Shown: piece by piece, positions 35,282-44,214 of the stretch
Numbering within the stretch: the first letter of the stretch is position 1
Layout: each line of letters starts with the position of its first letter
NCBI RefSeq assembly: GCF_029211265.1
Contig: NZ_JARGEL010000024.1
Coordinates: 135,393 to 199,392, forward strand
Direction of reading: 5' to 3'
DNA length: 64,000 nucleotides
From: Extensimonas soli
Lineage (GTDB): Bacteria; Pseudomonadota; Gammaproteobacteria; Burkholderiales; Burkholderiaceae_C
Made by a program: the position numbers and the translations under genes
The notes under the pieces: model-generated
Seen by the model: the letters and a program-made list of their open reading frames with translations, nothing else
What the model was told of the DNA's origin: nothing
Database searches by the model: none

Positions 35282-36082
35282 ATGAAACTCCACCTCGTCC
35301 CCGCACGCACCGGCCTGCAATGGGTGCAGCTTGGCATCCGCGCCTTCTGGCGCAGGCCCATGGCGCTCGCCGCGCTGTTTTTCATGGCCATGGCGGCCAT
35401 GTCCATCGCCACGCTGGTGCCGCTCATCGGCCCGGCGCTCGCGCTGGCGCTGCTGCCTTCGGCCTCGCTCGCGATGATGGTCGCGGCCGCCGAAGCCATG
35501 CAGGGGCGCGTCCCCACGCCCACGGTGCTGCTTGCCGCGTTCCGTGCGGGGCGCGAACAGCTGCGCCACATGCTGGTGCTGGGCGCGCTCTATGCCGCGG
35601 GCTTTCTCGGCGTGATCGCACTCTCGGCCCTGGTCGATGGCGGCGAGTTCGCCAAGGTGTATCTGGGCAATGCGCCGCTGTCGCGCGAGCTCGCCGATGA
35701 CCCGTCGTTTCAGGCCGCGATGTGGCTTGCGCTGGCGCTGTACCTGCCGCTTTCGCTCTTGTTTTGGCATGCGCCGGGGCTTGTCTATTGGCACAGGGTG
35801 CCGCCCGTCAAGGCGCTGTTTTTCAGCATCGTGGCCTGCGTGCGCAATTTCTGGGCCTTCACCGTGTTCGGGTTCGCCTGGATGGGCGTGTTTGCGCTCA
35901 CGGGGCTGGCGGTGGCGCTCGCCACAGGGCTGCTCATGGGCGTGCTCGGCGCCGGCTTTGCGGCGGGCAGCATGATGGCTGCGGCCATGCTGCTCGCGGC
36001 CATGTTCTTCACCTCGGTGGTGTTCACCTTCCGCGACTGCTTCGAGCCGCCCGACAGTGCTGGGGCATCGCCGCAGGGCTAG
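35282..36082 (+). CDS. BPSS1780-family inner-membrane protein
   Basis: A 266-aa integral membrane protein with about six hydrophobic segments. The N-terminus MKLHLVPARTGLQWVQLGIR, then AFWRRPMALAALFFMAM, matches the Burkholderiales BPSS1780 family. The C-terminal soluble tail is FTFRDCFEPPDSAG. The function is unknown; these proteins often lie near thrB in related genomes. It is followed by a Pho-box-like promoter and hairpin. Confidence 0.85.
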   Translation: MKLHLVPARTGLQWVQLGIRAFWRRPMALAALFFMAMAAMSIATLVPLIGPALALALLPSASLAMMVAAAEAMQGRVPTPTVLLAAFRAGREQLRHMLVLGALYAAGFLGVIALSALVDGGEFAKVYLGNAPLSRELADDPSFQAAMWLALALYLPLSLLFWHAPGLVYWHRVPPVKALFFSIVACVRNFWAFTVFGFAWMGVFALTGLAVALATGLLMGVLGAGFAAGSMMAAAMLLAAMFFTSVVFTFRDCFEPPDSAGASPQG

Positions 36083-36104
36083 GCTGACTGCGCTTGCACA
36101 TTCG

Positions 36105-36138
36105 CTTTCAAATTCCTGACATACCGGGTTTTTAGCAT
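36105..36138 (+). promoter_or_regulatory. Pho-box-like repeat and -10 upstream of the PhoX-like gene
   Basis: CTTTCAA (36105-36111) and CTGACAT (36116-36122) are separated by 4 nt and match 11 of 14 positions of the PhoB direct repeat. A -10-like TAGCAT follows 10 bp later (36133-36138). The gene downstream is a phosphatase-family lipoprotein, so PhoB control is plausible. The same layout precedes the GDPD gene at 3553. Confidence 0.48.
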
Positions 36139-36143
36139 CGCGC

Positions 36144-36180
36144 GCTGGAAACGGCACCCGGTCGTTTCCAGCTTTCTTTT
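36144..36180 (+). terminator. Hairpin plus T-rich run between the membrane protein and the PhoX-like gene
   Basis: Perfect 10-bp stem GCTGGAAACG / CGTTTCCAGC with a 9-nt loop (36144-36172), followed by TTTCTTTT. It has the form of an intrinsic terminator for the upstream gene, yet it lies downstream of the proposed -10 at 36133, so it would also sit at the 5' end of the phoX-like mRNA, about 26 nt before its start codon. Confidence 0.65.
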
Positions 36181-36197
36181 TGCGAGCACAACCCGAC

Positions 36198-38153
36198 ATG
36201 TCTGCACATCCTCTTCCCTCGCGCCGCAAGGCGCTGCAAGTTCTCGCTGGCGCCCCTTTGCTGCCCCTGGGCACGAGCGCCATGGCCTCGCTGCTCTCCG
36301 GCTGCGGCGGTGGTGGCGACGACCCCGGCTACGTCTCGGCCGCGTTCACCTCGATGGCGGCGCCCACGCTGGCCAATGCCGCCGCGATGGCCACGACCAC
36401 CGTGGGCTCGACCTTGCAGGTCAAGTTCAGCGACCCATCGACGCGCAGCTACACGCTGGGCTACCAGCCCTTTTTCATCACGGGCGACCTGGTGCCTGAC
36501 GGCAAGGGCGGCACCATTCTGGCCGGCGGCTACTACGACATCAACAACAAGCCGATCATGGACGCCACAGGCAGCACGCCGCGCCAGTTCTTCTCCGACT
36601 GCCCCGACGGCATGTCGCTGCTCACGGTGCAGGGTGCCAAGGTCGATGGCGTCAAGGGCAAGCCGGTGTTTGCCGTGGTGCAGTTCGAATACGCCACGCG
36701 CAACCTCAAGGGCGACAGCATGTACGGCATGCTGCCTTCGCCGATCGCCGTGCTCACGCTCGACCAGGACCCGAACACGGGCAAGCTCAGCCTGGTCAAG
36801 TACCACAACGTGGACACCTCGGGCGTCAAGGGTCTGTGGATCACCTGCGGCGCCAGCCTCTCGCCCTGGGGCACGCACCTCTCGAGCGAAGAGTACGAGC
36901 CCGACGCCTTCGACCAGGGCGCCTTGGGTCAACCGCTGGCCCTCGTCAAGGCATTCAGCCAGAACCTGTACGGCGACCCCGCCAAGGCCAACCCCTACGA
37001 CTACGGCCACCTGCCCGAAGTCACGGTGAACCCCGACGGCACTGGCAGCATCCAAAAGCACTACTGCCTGGGCCGCATCTCGCACGAGCTGGTCCAGGTC
37101 ATGCCCGACAACCGCACGGTGCTGATGGGCGACGATTTCACCAACGGCGCGCTGTTCATGTTCGTCGCCGACAAGGAAAAAGACCTCTCCGCCGGCACGC
37201 TGTACGCGGCCAAATACACCAGCGTGCTCAACGCCACCGCGTCCGCCGCCATCAGCTGGATCAACCTGGGCCACGCGAGCAGCGCCGAAATCAAGGCGCT
37301 GGTCGATGGCGGCATCAAGGCAACCGACATCATGGATTCGGTCACCACCGATCCGGCCGACCCAACCTATACCAAGATCGTGCTGAGCAAAAAAACGCTC
37401 TGGGTGCGCGTGAAGGCCGGCCAGGAAAAGGCCGCCGCCTTCCTCGAAACGCACCGCTACGCCGCACTCAAGGGCGCCAGCATGGCCTTCACCAAGATGG
37501 AAGGCACGACCGTCAACGTGAAGGACAAGAAAGCCTACTCGGCCATCTCGGCAATCCGGGACTCGATGGTCAGCGGCAAGTCGGGCTTCGTCGCCGCGAA
37601 CAACGTGGCTTTCCCCGCCGCCATCAACGCGGGCGGCGTGCTCGAGCACACCATGACCGGCGGCCAGAAGGACAGCGCCGGCGCCGCCATCAACAGCGAA
37701 TGGGTGCCGGCCAGCTCGCAATTCATCGCGCCGCTGCTCGGTGAAGACCTGGCCACGCCCGACGCCCTGGGCAACACCGCCAACGCCGACAAGGTGGCCA
37801 ATTCCGACAACCTCAAGTTCTCGGAAAAAATGCGCACCCTGTTCATCGGCGAAGACAGCGGCATGCACGTGAACAACTTCCTGTGGGCCTACAACGTGGA
37901 CACCAAGCAGCTCAGCCGCGTGCTGTCCACCCCTTCGGGCGCCGAATCGACGGGCCTGCAGGCGGTGGACGAAGTCAACGGCTGGACCTATCTCATGAGC
38001 AACTTCCAGCACCCCGGCGACTGGGAGTCGCCGCTGCACGACGTGGTCAAGCCCGTGCTCGATCCGCTGATCCGCGCAAATTACAAGGATCGCTACGGCG
38101 CCGCCGTGGGCTACCTCACGGCCACGCCCTCGCAGACCAAGCTGAGCTGGTAA
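36198..38153 (+). CDS. PhoX-like (DUF839) phosphatase lipoprotein with Tat-type signal
   Basis: A 651-aa exported protein of the PhoX/DUF839 family, calcium- and iron-dependent phosphomonoesterases. The N-terminus combines a twin-arginine motif (PSRRKALQVLAG) with a lipobox (LLSGC at about residues 31-35) and a glycine-rich linker like that of the GDPD lipoprotein. Family-type segments include GLWITCGASLSPWGTHLSSE (an early active-site region), RISHELVQVMPDNRTVLMGD, then LLGEDLATPDALGNTANADK. The ATG giving MSAHPLPSRRKALQ is preferred. It probably scavenges phosphate from organic esters outside the cytoplasm; substrate and metal are not shown. A strong terminator follows. Confidence 0.88.
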   Translation: MSAHPLPSRRKALQVLAGAPLLPLGTSAMASLLSGCGGGGDDPGYVSAAFTSMAAPTLANAAAMATTTVGSTLQVKFSDPSTRSYTLGYQPFFITGDLVPDGKGGTILAGGYYDINNKPIMDATGSTPRQFFSDCPDGMSLLTVQGAKVDGVKGKPVFAVVQFEYATRNLKGDSMYGMLPSPIAVLTLDQDPNTGKLSLVKYHNVDTSGVKGLWITCGASLSPWGTHLSSEEYEPDAFDQGALGQPLALVKAFSQNLYGDPAKANPYDYGHLPEVTVNPDGTGSIQKHYCLGRISHELVQVMPDNRTVLMGDDFTNGALFMFVADKEKDLSAGTLYAAKYTSVLNATASAAISWINLGHASSAEIKALVDGGIKATDIMDSVTTDPADPTYTKIVLSKKTLWVRVKAGQEKAAAFLETHRYAALKGASMAFTKMEGTTVNVKDKKAYSAISAIRDSMVSGKSGFVAANNVAFPAAINAGGVLEHTMTGGQKDSAGAAINSEWVPASSQFIAPLLGEDLATPDALGNTANADKVANSDNLKFSEKMRTLFIGEDSGMHVNNFLWAYNVDTKQLSRVLSTPSGAESTGLQAVDEVNGWTYLMSNFQHPGDWESPLHDVVKPVLDPLIRANYKDRYGAAVGYLTATPSQTKLSW

Positions 38154-38200
38154 GCAAGCATCCGCAGGCGGCTCGGCCTTGCCGGCCGCCAACGACGCCC

Positions 38201-38227
38201 AAAGCCCAGCTCAAGGCTGGGCTTTTT
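38201..38227 (+). terminator. Rho-independent terminator after the PhoX-like gene
   Basis: Ten-bp stem AAAGCCCAGC / GCTGGGCTTT with loop TCAAG, then more T residues. It is about 47 nt beyond the stop codon. The stem is AT-flanked, so it could also serve uvrD, which converges from the other side. Confidence 0.88.
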
Positions 38228-38317
38228 CATTTCAGGGGGTGCACGAAAAGCGCGGCGGGGTTGGGCGCCGAAGTCTCGGGCGCCGCTGCTGCGCCTGGAT
38301 CGGCCGGCTTCATCGCA

Positions 38318-40777
38318 CTACTCCACCACCGTAAGCTTGGCCACGGCCAGCGCGAGCCACTTGGTGCCGTGGCGCGGGAACTGCACCTGCGCGCGCGCAT
38401 CCTCGCCCTGCCCTTCGAGCGCGAGCACCTTGCCCTCGCCGAACTTGGTGTGGAACACCGCCGTGCCCACGCGCAGACCATGCGCCGGGGGCGTTTTCTG
38501 CGCCGGCAAAGGCGCATTGGCCGGGCTCTCGGATTTCAAGCCAAATTGGCCTGTAGCGCTTGATGCACCTGCGTAAGCAGCTCCTGAAGTGCGAGCAAAA
38601 GAGGCGAGCCCGGGGTGCCGGGGCGTGAGCCACTTGAGCGCGTGCTCGGGCAGCTCGTCGAAAAAGCGGCTGCGCAGGTTGTAGCGCGTCTGGCCGTGCA
38701 GCAGGCGCGTTTGCGCGTGGCTCAGGTACAGGCGCCGGCGCGCGCGCGTGATGGCCACGTACATCAGGCGGCGCTCTTCTTCGAGGCTGTCCTGGCTGGA
38801 GAGCGCGTTTTCGTGCGGGAACAACCCCTCCTCCATGCCGCTGAGGAACACCGCGTCGAACTCCAGCCCCTTGCTCGCGTGCACGGTCATGAGCTGCACG
38901 GCGTCCTGCCCCGCCTGCGCCTGGTTGTCGCCCGCCTCGAGCGCCGCGTGGGTCAGAAAGGCCGCGAGCGGCGACAGGGTTTCGCCCGTTTCCAAATCCA
39001 CATCGGCGGCCCCGGCGCCGGGGCGTGCCGCCGCATCCACGGCGGGCAGCGGCAGGTCGAGCCGTGGCGCCTCGGGGTTCAGTCCCTGGCTTGCCGGGCT
39101 TTGGCGCAGCGCGGCGCGCTGCTCGTCCAGCGGCAGCGCCACGGCGTCGCGCCCGAAGCCCTCCTGCATGACGAAGCTCTCGGCGGCGTTGACCAGCTCT
39201 TCGAGGTTTTCGATGCGGTCTGCGCCTTCTTTTTCGCTGCGGTAGTGCTCGATCAGGCCGCTGGCTTCGAGCATGCGCTCGATGATGGCGCGCAGGTTCA
39301 GCCCCTGCGTCTGTTCGCGCAGCACATCAACGAGCGCCACGAACGCGCCCAGGTGCGTGCCCGCGCGGCCCGCCACGGCGGCGACGGCGTCGTGCAGCGA
39401 GCAGCCCGCGCTGCGCGCGGCGTCCTGCAACTGCTCGATGCTGCGCGCGCCTATGCCGCGCGGCGGAAAGTTCACCACGCGCAAAAAGCTCGTGTCGTCG
39501 TGCGGGTTCTCCAGGAGGCGCAGGTACGCGAGCGCATGCTTGACTTCGGCGCGCTCGAAAAAGCGCAGGCCGCCATAGACGCGGTACGGCACGCCGGCGT
39601 TGAACAGCGCCGACTCGATCACGCGGCTTTGCGCGTTGCTGCGGTACAGCGCGGCGATCTCGCGGCGCGACATGCCATCTTTCACCAACTGGCGGATTTC
39701 ATCGACCAGCCACTGCGCCTCAGCCAGGTCGCTCGCGGCTTCATAGACGCGCACGGGCTCGCCGGGGCCTTGCTGCGTGCGCAGTTCCTTGCCCAGGCGG
39801 CGACTGTTGTGGCGGATCAGCGCATTTGCCGAGTCGAGAATGTTGCTATAGCTGCGGTAATTCTCTTCGAGCTTGATCTGCTGGCGCACGTCGAATTCGC
39901 GCACGAAGTCCTGCATGTTGCCTACGCGCGCGCCGCGAAAGGCGTAGATGCTCTGGTCGTCGTCGCCCACGGCCATCACGCTGCCCTGCGTCTGCAAGCG
40001 GCCCTCGACCACATCGCCAGCGAGCTGCTTGAGCCAGGCGTATTGCAGCCGGTTCGTGTCCTGGAACTCATCGACGAGGATGTAGGCAAAGCGGCGCTGG
40101 TAGTGCGCGCGGATGGGGTCGTGGTCGCGCAGCAGCTCGTAGCTGCGCAGCAGCAGCTCGCCGAAGTCCACCACGCCCTCGCGCTGGCACTGGTCTTCGT
40201 AGAGCTGGTAAACCTCCACCTTCTTGCGCGCCACGCTGTCGTGCTGGGGCACGTCGCGCGGGCGCATGCCCTCTTCCTTGCAATGCGCGATGAATTGCTG
40301 CAACTGCTTGGGCGGGTAGCGCTCTTCGTCGATCTGGTGCTGCTTGCACAGGCGCTTGATGGCCGAGAGCTGGTCTTGCGTGTCGAGAATCTGAAACGTC
40401 TGCGGCAGCCCCGCGGCCTTGTGGTGCGCGCGCAGCATGCGGTTGCACAGGCCGTGGAAGGTCCCTATCCACATGCCGCGCACGTTCACGGGCAGCATGG
40501 CCGAAAGGCGCGTGAGCATCTCGCGCGCGGCCTTGTTCGTGAAGGTCACGGCCAGGATGCCGCCCGGCGTCGCGTAGCCGTTTTGCAGCAGCCAGGCAAT
40601 GCGCGTGGTGAGCACGCGCGTCTTGCCCGAGCCCGCGCCCGCCAAAATCAATGCGTGCCCCGCCGGCAAGGTGACGGCGGCGCGCTGTTCAGGGTTCAGG
40701 CCCGCGAGCAATGGCTCGGAGGTGGGCGAATCAGCCAGGCCCGAAGGCTCGGCCGGTGCAAAAGAGTGTGGGGGCAT
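38318..40777 (-). CDS. uvrD: DNA helicase II (UvrD/Rep superfamily 1)
   Basis: An 819-aa 3'-5' helicase for nucleotide excision and mismatch repair. Superfamily 1 motifs are all present: LILAGAGSGKTRVLTTRIAW (I), GILAVTFTNKAAREM (Ia), YILVDEFQDTN (II), VGDDDQSIYAFRGA (III), LEENYRS (IV), VQLMTVHASKGLEFDAVFLS (V) and ERRLMYVAITRARRRLYLS (VI). The C-terminus has the UvrD-type tail with KFGEGKVLALEGQGEDARAQ. A mini-repeat encodes GASSATGQFGLKSES in the disordered region before that tail. It is convergent with the PhoX-like gene. Confidence 0.96.
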   Translation of the reverse strand: MPPHSFAPAEPSGLADSPTSEPLLAGLNPEQRAAVTLPAGHALILAGAGSGKTRVLTTRIAWLLQNGYATPGGILAVTFTNKAAREMLTRLSAMLPVNVRGMWIGTFHGLCNRMLRAHHKAAGLPQTFQILDTQDQLSAIKRLCKQHQIDEERYPPKQLQQFIAHCKEEGMRPRDVPQHDSVARKKVEVYQLYEDQCQREGVVDFGELLLRSYELLRDHDPIRAHYQRRFAYILVDEFQDTNRLQYAWLKQLAGDVVEGRLQTQGSVMAVGDDDQSIYAFRGARVGNMQDFVREFDVRQQIKLEENYRSYSNILDSANALIRHNSRRLGKELRTQQGPGEPVRVYEAASDLAEAQWLVDEIRQLVKDGMSRREIAALYRSNAQSRVIESALFNAGVPYRVYGGLRFFERAEVKHALAYLRLLENPHDDTSFLRVVNFPPRGIGARSIEQLQDAARSAGCSLHDAVAAVAGRAGTHLGAFVALVDVLREQTQGLNLRAIIERMLEASGLIEHYRSEKEGADRIENLEELVNAAESFVMQEGFGRDAVALPLDEQRAALRQSPASQGLNPEAPRLDLPLPAVDAAARPGAGAADVDLETGETLSPLAAFLTHAALEAGDNQAQAGQDAVQLMTVHASKGLEFDAVFLSGMEEGLFPHENALSSQDSLEEERRLMYVAITRARRRLYLSHAQTRLLHGQTRYNLRSRFFDELPEHALKWLTPRHPGLASFARTSGAAYAGASSATGQFGLKSESPANAPLPAQKTPPAHGLRVGTAVFHTKFGEGKVLALEGQGEDARAQVQFPRHGTKWLALAVAKLTVVE
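38534..38587 (+). repeat. Mini-repeat inside uvrD
   Basis: Reads TTTCAAGCCAAATTGGCCTG, then TAGCGCTTGATGC, then GTAAGCAGCTCC, probably the best consensus-like copy. On the coding (minus) strand it is translated as AYAGASSATGQFGLKSE. The host frame is kept and the segment lies in a poorly conserved linker. Confidence 0.75.
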
Positions 40778-40897
40778 GAGGGGATTGTAAAAAGCGTGCC
40801 GTGGGAAGCCACAGGCACGCTGCGGCGCAAACCCATTTCACCGTGCAGGATTCAGCACGCGACGACGTAGCTGGCCGCCACAAGTCTAGAATCAAGC

Positions 40898-40930
40898 ACC
40901 GGGCCCAATTTTCTTGGCGCCCGGTTTTTT
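40898..40930 (+). terminator. Terminator-like hairpin in the guaC leader
   Basis: Stem ACCGGGC / GCCCGGT, extended by CCAA / TTGG with slight imperfection, then six T residues. A possible -10 (TAGAAT, 40887-40892) lies just before it, so the hairpin would fall at the very 5' end of a guaC transcript, about 90 nt before its start codon. It may instead be a terminator for plus-strand read-through or a factor-dependent attenuator; the sequence does not decide. Confidence 0.55.
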
Positions 40931-41017
40931 GTGCCTGCGCGCCCCGCGCCCACGATACCGAGCCCCGAGCCAGGCGCCCTCTGCTGCCCTGACGTTCAAC
41001 TTGGAGCCTGGAATCCC

Positions 41018-41995
41018 ATGGAAATCTTCGACTACGACAACATCCTGCTGCTGCCGCGCAAGTGCCGCGTGCAAAGCCGCGCCGAGTGCGACACGCGCGT
41101 GGAGCTCGGCGGGCGCAGCTTTCGCCTGCCCGTGGTGCCGGCGAACATGAAAACCGTGGTCGACGAGCCGCTGTGCACCTGGCTCGCGCAGCACGGCTAC
41201 TTTTACGTGATGCACCGCTTCGACCTCGACAGCGTCGATTTCGCCCGCGCCATGCACGCGCGCGGCTGCTACGCCTCGATCTCGCTGGGCGTGAAAAAGG
41301 CCGACTGCGAGGCGGTCGATCGGCTCGCGGCCGAAGGCATCACGCCCGAATACGTCACCATAGACATCGCCCACGGCCACGCCGACAGCGTGAAGAAGAT
41401 GATCGCCCACCTCAAGCGCAAGCTGCCCGGCGCGTTCGTGATCGCGGGCAACGTGGGCACGCCCGAGGCCGTCATAGACCTCGAAAACTGGGGCGCGGAC
41501 GCGACCAAGGTCGGCATCGGGCCGGGCAAGGTGTGCATCACCAAGCTCAAGACGGGCTTTGGCACGGGCGGCTGGCAGCTCAGCGCGCTCAAGTGGTGCG
41601 CGCGCGTGGCCACGCGCCCCATCATCGCCGACGGCGGCATCCGCGAGCACGGCGACATCGCCAAGAGCATCCGCTTCGGCGCCACCATGGTCATGGTCGG
41701 ATCGCTGCTCGCAGGCCATGAAGAATCGCCGGGCCAGACGGTGGAGGTCGATGGCAAGCTCTACAAAGAGTATTACGGCTCCGCAAGCGACTTCAACAAG
41801 GGCGAATACCGGCACGTCGAGGGCAAGCGCATCCTCGAGCCCATCAAGGGCAGGATCGCCGACACGCTCATCGAAATGGAGCAAGACCTGCAAAGCTCCA
41901 TCAGCTACGCGGGCGGCACACGTCTGCTCGACATCCGCAAGGTGAACTACGTGATCCTCGGCGGCGACAACGCGGGCGAGCATCTGCTGATATGA
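41018..41995 (+). CDS. guaC: GMP reductase
   Basis: Converts GMP to IMP with NADPH in purine salvage, 325 aa. The IMPDH/GMPR barrel lacks CBS domains. The active-site loop is [15 protein letters not shown] with catalytic Cys near residue 176, and the phosphate-binding [20 protein letters not shown] follows. The N-terminus [20 protein letters not shown] is typical of the short GMPR-2 type. The ATG at 41018 is chosen for that reason; an open frame extends upstream through the leader. It is distinguished from IMP dehydrogenase by length and by [20 protein letters not shown] near 250. Confidence 0.95.
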   Translation: MEIFDYDNILLLPRKCRVQSRAECDTRVELGGRSFRLPVVPANMKTVVDEPLCTWLAQHGYFYVMHRFDLDSVDFARAMHARGCYASISLGVKKADCEAVDRLAAEGITPEYVTIDIAHGHADSVKKMIAHLKRKLPGAFVIAGNVGTPEAVIDLENWGADATKVGIGPGKVCITKLKTGFGTGGWQLSALKWCARVATRPIIADGGIREHGDIAKSIRFGATMVMVGSLLAGHEESPGQTVEVDGKLYKEYYGSASDFNKGEYRHVEGKRILEPIKGRIADTLIEMEQDLQSSISYAGGTRLLDIRKVNYVILGGDNAGEHLLI

Positions 41996-42102
41996 GCCAA
42001 TGTCGCCTCTGACGTCCGGAAAGCCAATGTGCTCAGCCTCGGCGCGGCGGCCATGCCACAACAGCTTACGTGCCGTCCGCGCGGCGCCGTTACCATCGGC
42101 GC

Positions 42103-43203
42103 ATGATTTGGTTGTCCATGGTGGCCTTTTGCGTGGCCTGGTTGTCTTCGGGCTTGGTCGTGCGCTGGCTGCGCGGTCATGCGCAACATTACGGCCAGAA
42201 TGTGCCGCAGCGCTTTCATTGGGGCGACGTGCCGCGGCTCGGCGGTGCGGCAATGCTGCTCGGCCTCGCTTGCAGCTGGCTGCTGGGCATCTGGCATACC
42301 AGCGTCGGCAATGTCAGCAACTTGTACCTCGGCGGCTGGGTGGGCGCGTGGCTCGTGACGCTGCTGCCCGCAGTGCTCGGCGGCATCGCCGAAGACCTGA
42401 CGCAGCGCCTGCCGGTGCGCTTTCGGCTGGCCCTGACCGGCGTCTCGGCGGTGCTTGCCGTTGCCTGGCTGGGCCTTGCCGTGCCGCGCCTGGGGCTGCC
42501 CTGGCTGGACGCGCTGATCGGCGCCGCGCCGTGGCTGGGCGCAGGCATCGCACTGCTCGCGGTCGCGGGCCTGCCGCATGCGTTCAACATCATCGACGGC
42601 TACAACGGCCTGGCCGGCATGGTGGCGCTGATCGTGTGCCTGGCGCTGGCGCACGTGGCGCTGCAGGTGGGCGACCGCGCGCTCGCGGCGCTCATGGTCT
42701 CCACGGCGGCCGTGACGGCCGGCTTTTTGCTATGGAACTACCCACGCGGCATGCTGTTCGCAGGCGACGGCGGCGCCTACGTCTGGGGCGTGGTGATCGC
42801 GCTCGGGAGCATCGCGCTGGTGCAGCGCCACCCGCAGGTGTCGCCATGGTTTCCCATGCTGCTGCTCGTCTACCCCGTGTGGGAGACGCTGTTTTCGATC
42901 TACCGCAAGCTCGCGCGCGGCGTGTCGCCGGGCGTGGCCGATGCGCTGCACTTTCACCAGCTGATCTACCGGCGCATCGTGCGCAGCGTGTTCCACGACG
43001 ACGAGGCGCGGCGCATGCTGATGCGCAACAACCGCACCTCGCCCTATTTGTGGGGCTTCACCATGCTCTCGGTGGCGCCGGCGCTGCTGTTTTGGGGCAA
43101 TACGCCGGTGCTCATGGCGTTTTGCCTGCTTTTCGTCGTGATTTACGTGGTGGCCTACCTGGCCATCGTGCGCTTCAAGGTGCCACCCTGGCTGCAGCGT
43201 TGA
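42103..43203 (+). CDS. WecA/MraY-family glycosyl-1-phosphate transferase
   Basis: A 366-aa membrane enzyme that attaches a sugar-1-phosphate to undecaprenyl phosphate. About ten hydrophobic segments are visible. The family acid motifs are present: [17 protein letters not shown] near residue 95, the central [13 protein letters not shown] near 165 (Asp pair, Asn) and [11 protein letters not shown] near 220. The cytoplasmic loop [20 protein letters not shown] carries the HH-like segment of WecA-type enzymes. No other O-antigen or capsule genes are near, so the sugar cannot be inferred. The ATG giving [11 protein letters not shown] is preferred; no strong ribosome site is visible. Confidence 0.9.
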   Translation: MIWLSMVAFCVAWLSSGLVVRWLRGHAQHYGQNVPQRFHWGDVPRLGGAAMLLGLACSWLLGIWHTSVGNVSNLYLGGWVGAWLVTLLPAVLGGIAEDLTQRLPVRFRLALTGVSAVLAVAWLGLAVPRLGLPWLDALIGAAPWLGAGIALLAVAGLPHAFNIIDGYNGLAGMVALIVCLALAHVALQVGDRALAALMVSTAAVTAGFLLWNYPRGMLFAGDGGAYVWGVVIALGSIALVQRHPQVSPWFPMLLLVYPVWETLFSIYRKLARGVSPGVADALHFHQLIYRRIVRSVFHDDEARRMLMRNNRTSPYLWGFTMLSVAPALLFWGNTPVLMAFCLLFVVIYVVAYLAIVRFKVPPWLQR

Positions 43204-43277
43204 ACTGCCACCTTTCGTGCCATGGCGATGCGGCACAATTTGCGCCTTGTGCATCAACCACCGAACGGCCCGCTGCC

Positions 43278-44168
43278 ATGACCGACCTGCTCTCGATCTC
43301 CCCGCGCGACAAGGCAGAAATCCTTGCCCAGGCGCTGCCCTACATCCGCAAATTCCACGGCAAGACCATCGTCATCAAATACGGCGGCAACGCCATGACC
43401 GACCCGGCGCTGCAGGCCGATTTTGCCGAGGACGTGGTGCTGCTCAAGCTCGTGGGCATGAACCCCGTGGTGGTGCACGGCGGCGGCCCGCAGATCGAGA
43501 CCGCGCTGCATCGCCTGGGCAAGAAGGGCGAATTCATCCAGGGCATGCGCGTGACCGACGCCGAGACCATGGAGGTGGTCGAATGGGTGCTGGCCGGCGA
43601 GGTGCAGCAGGACATCGTGGGCCTGATCAACCAGGCCGGCGGCAAGGCCGTGGGCCTCACGGGGCGCGACGGCGGGCTGATCCGCGCGCAAAAGCTGCGC
43701 ATGCTCGACCCCAAAGACCCGAACATCGAACACGACGTGGGCCAGGTCGGCGACATCGTGGCGATCGACCCCAGCGTGGTCAAGGCGCTGCAGGACGACG
43801 CCTTCATCCCGGTCGTCAGCCCGATCGGCTTTGGCGAGAACAACGAGAGCTACAACATCAACGCCGACGTGGTCGCGAGCAAGCTCGCCGTGGTGCTGCA
43901 GGCCGAAAAACTGATGCTGCTGACCAACACGCCGGGCGTGCTCGACAAGCAAGGCCGCCTGCTCACCGACCTCACGGCGCGCGAGATCGACGCCCTGTTT
44001 GCCGACGGCACCATCTCGGGCGGCATGCTGCCCAAAATATCCGGCGCGCTCGACGCCGCCAAGGCGGGCGTGCACGCAGTGCACATCATCGACGGGCGCG
44101 TGCCGCACGCGATGCTGCTCGAAATCCTCACCGACCAAGCCTACGGCACCATGATCCGCAGCCATTGA
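43278..44168 (+). CDS. argB: Acetylglutamate kinase
   Basis: Second step of arginine synthesis, phosphorylating N-acetylglutamate; 296 aa. Motifs: [14 protein letters not shown] (ATP-binding Lys and glycines), [37 protein letters not shown], and [20 protein letters not shown] near the C-terminus. It has an N-terminal extension of about 25 residues ending [14 protein letters not shown], seen in arginine-sensitive hexameric enzymes, so feedback inhibition by arginine is possible. It is 75 bp after the WecA-like gene on the same strand. Confidence 0.96.
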   Translation: MTDLLSISPRDKAEILAQALPYIRKFHGKTIVIKYGGNAMTDPALQADFAEDVVLLKLVGMNPVVVHGGGPQIETALHRLGKKGEFIQGMRVTDAETMEVVEWVLAGEVQQDIVGLINQAGGKAVGLTGRDGGLIRAQKLRMLDPKDPNIEHDVGQVGDIVAIDPSVVKALQDDAFIPVVSPIGFGENNESYNINADVVASKLAVVLQAEKLMLLTNTPGVLDKQGRLLTDLTAREIDALFADGTISGGMLPKISGALDAAKAGVHAVHIIDGRVPHAMLLEILTDQAYGTMIRSH

Positions 44169-44214
44169 GCGGCGGCCTTCGTCCGCGCGGCGGCGGGGCG
44201 CAGCGATCTCTTCG

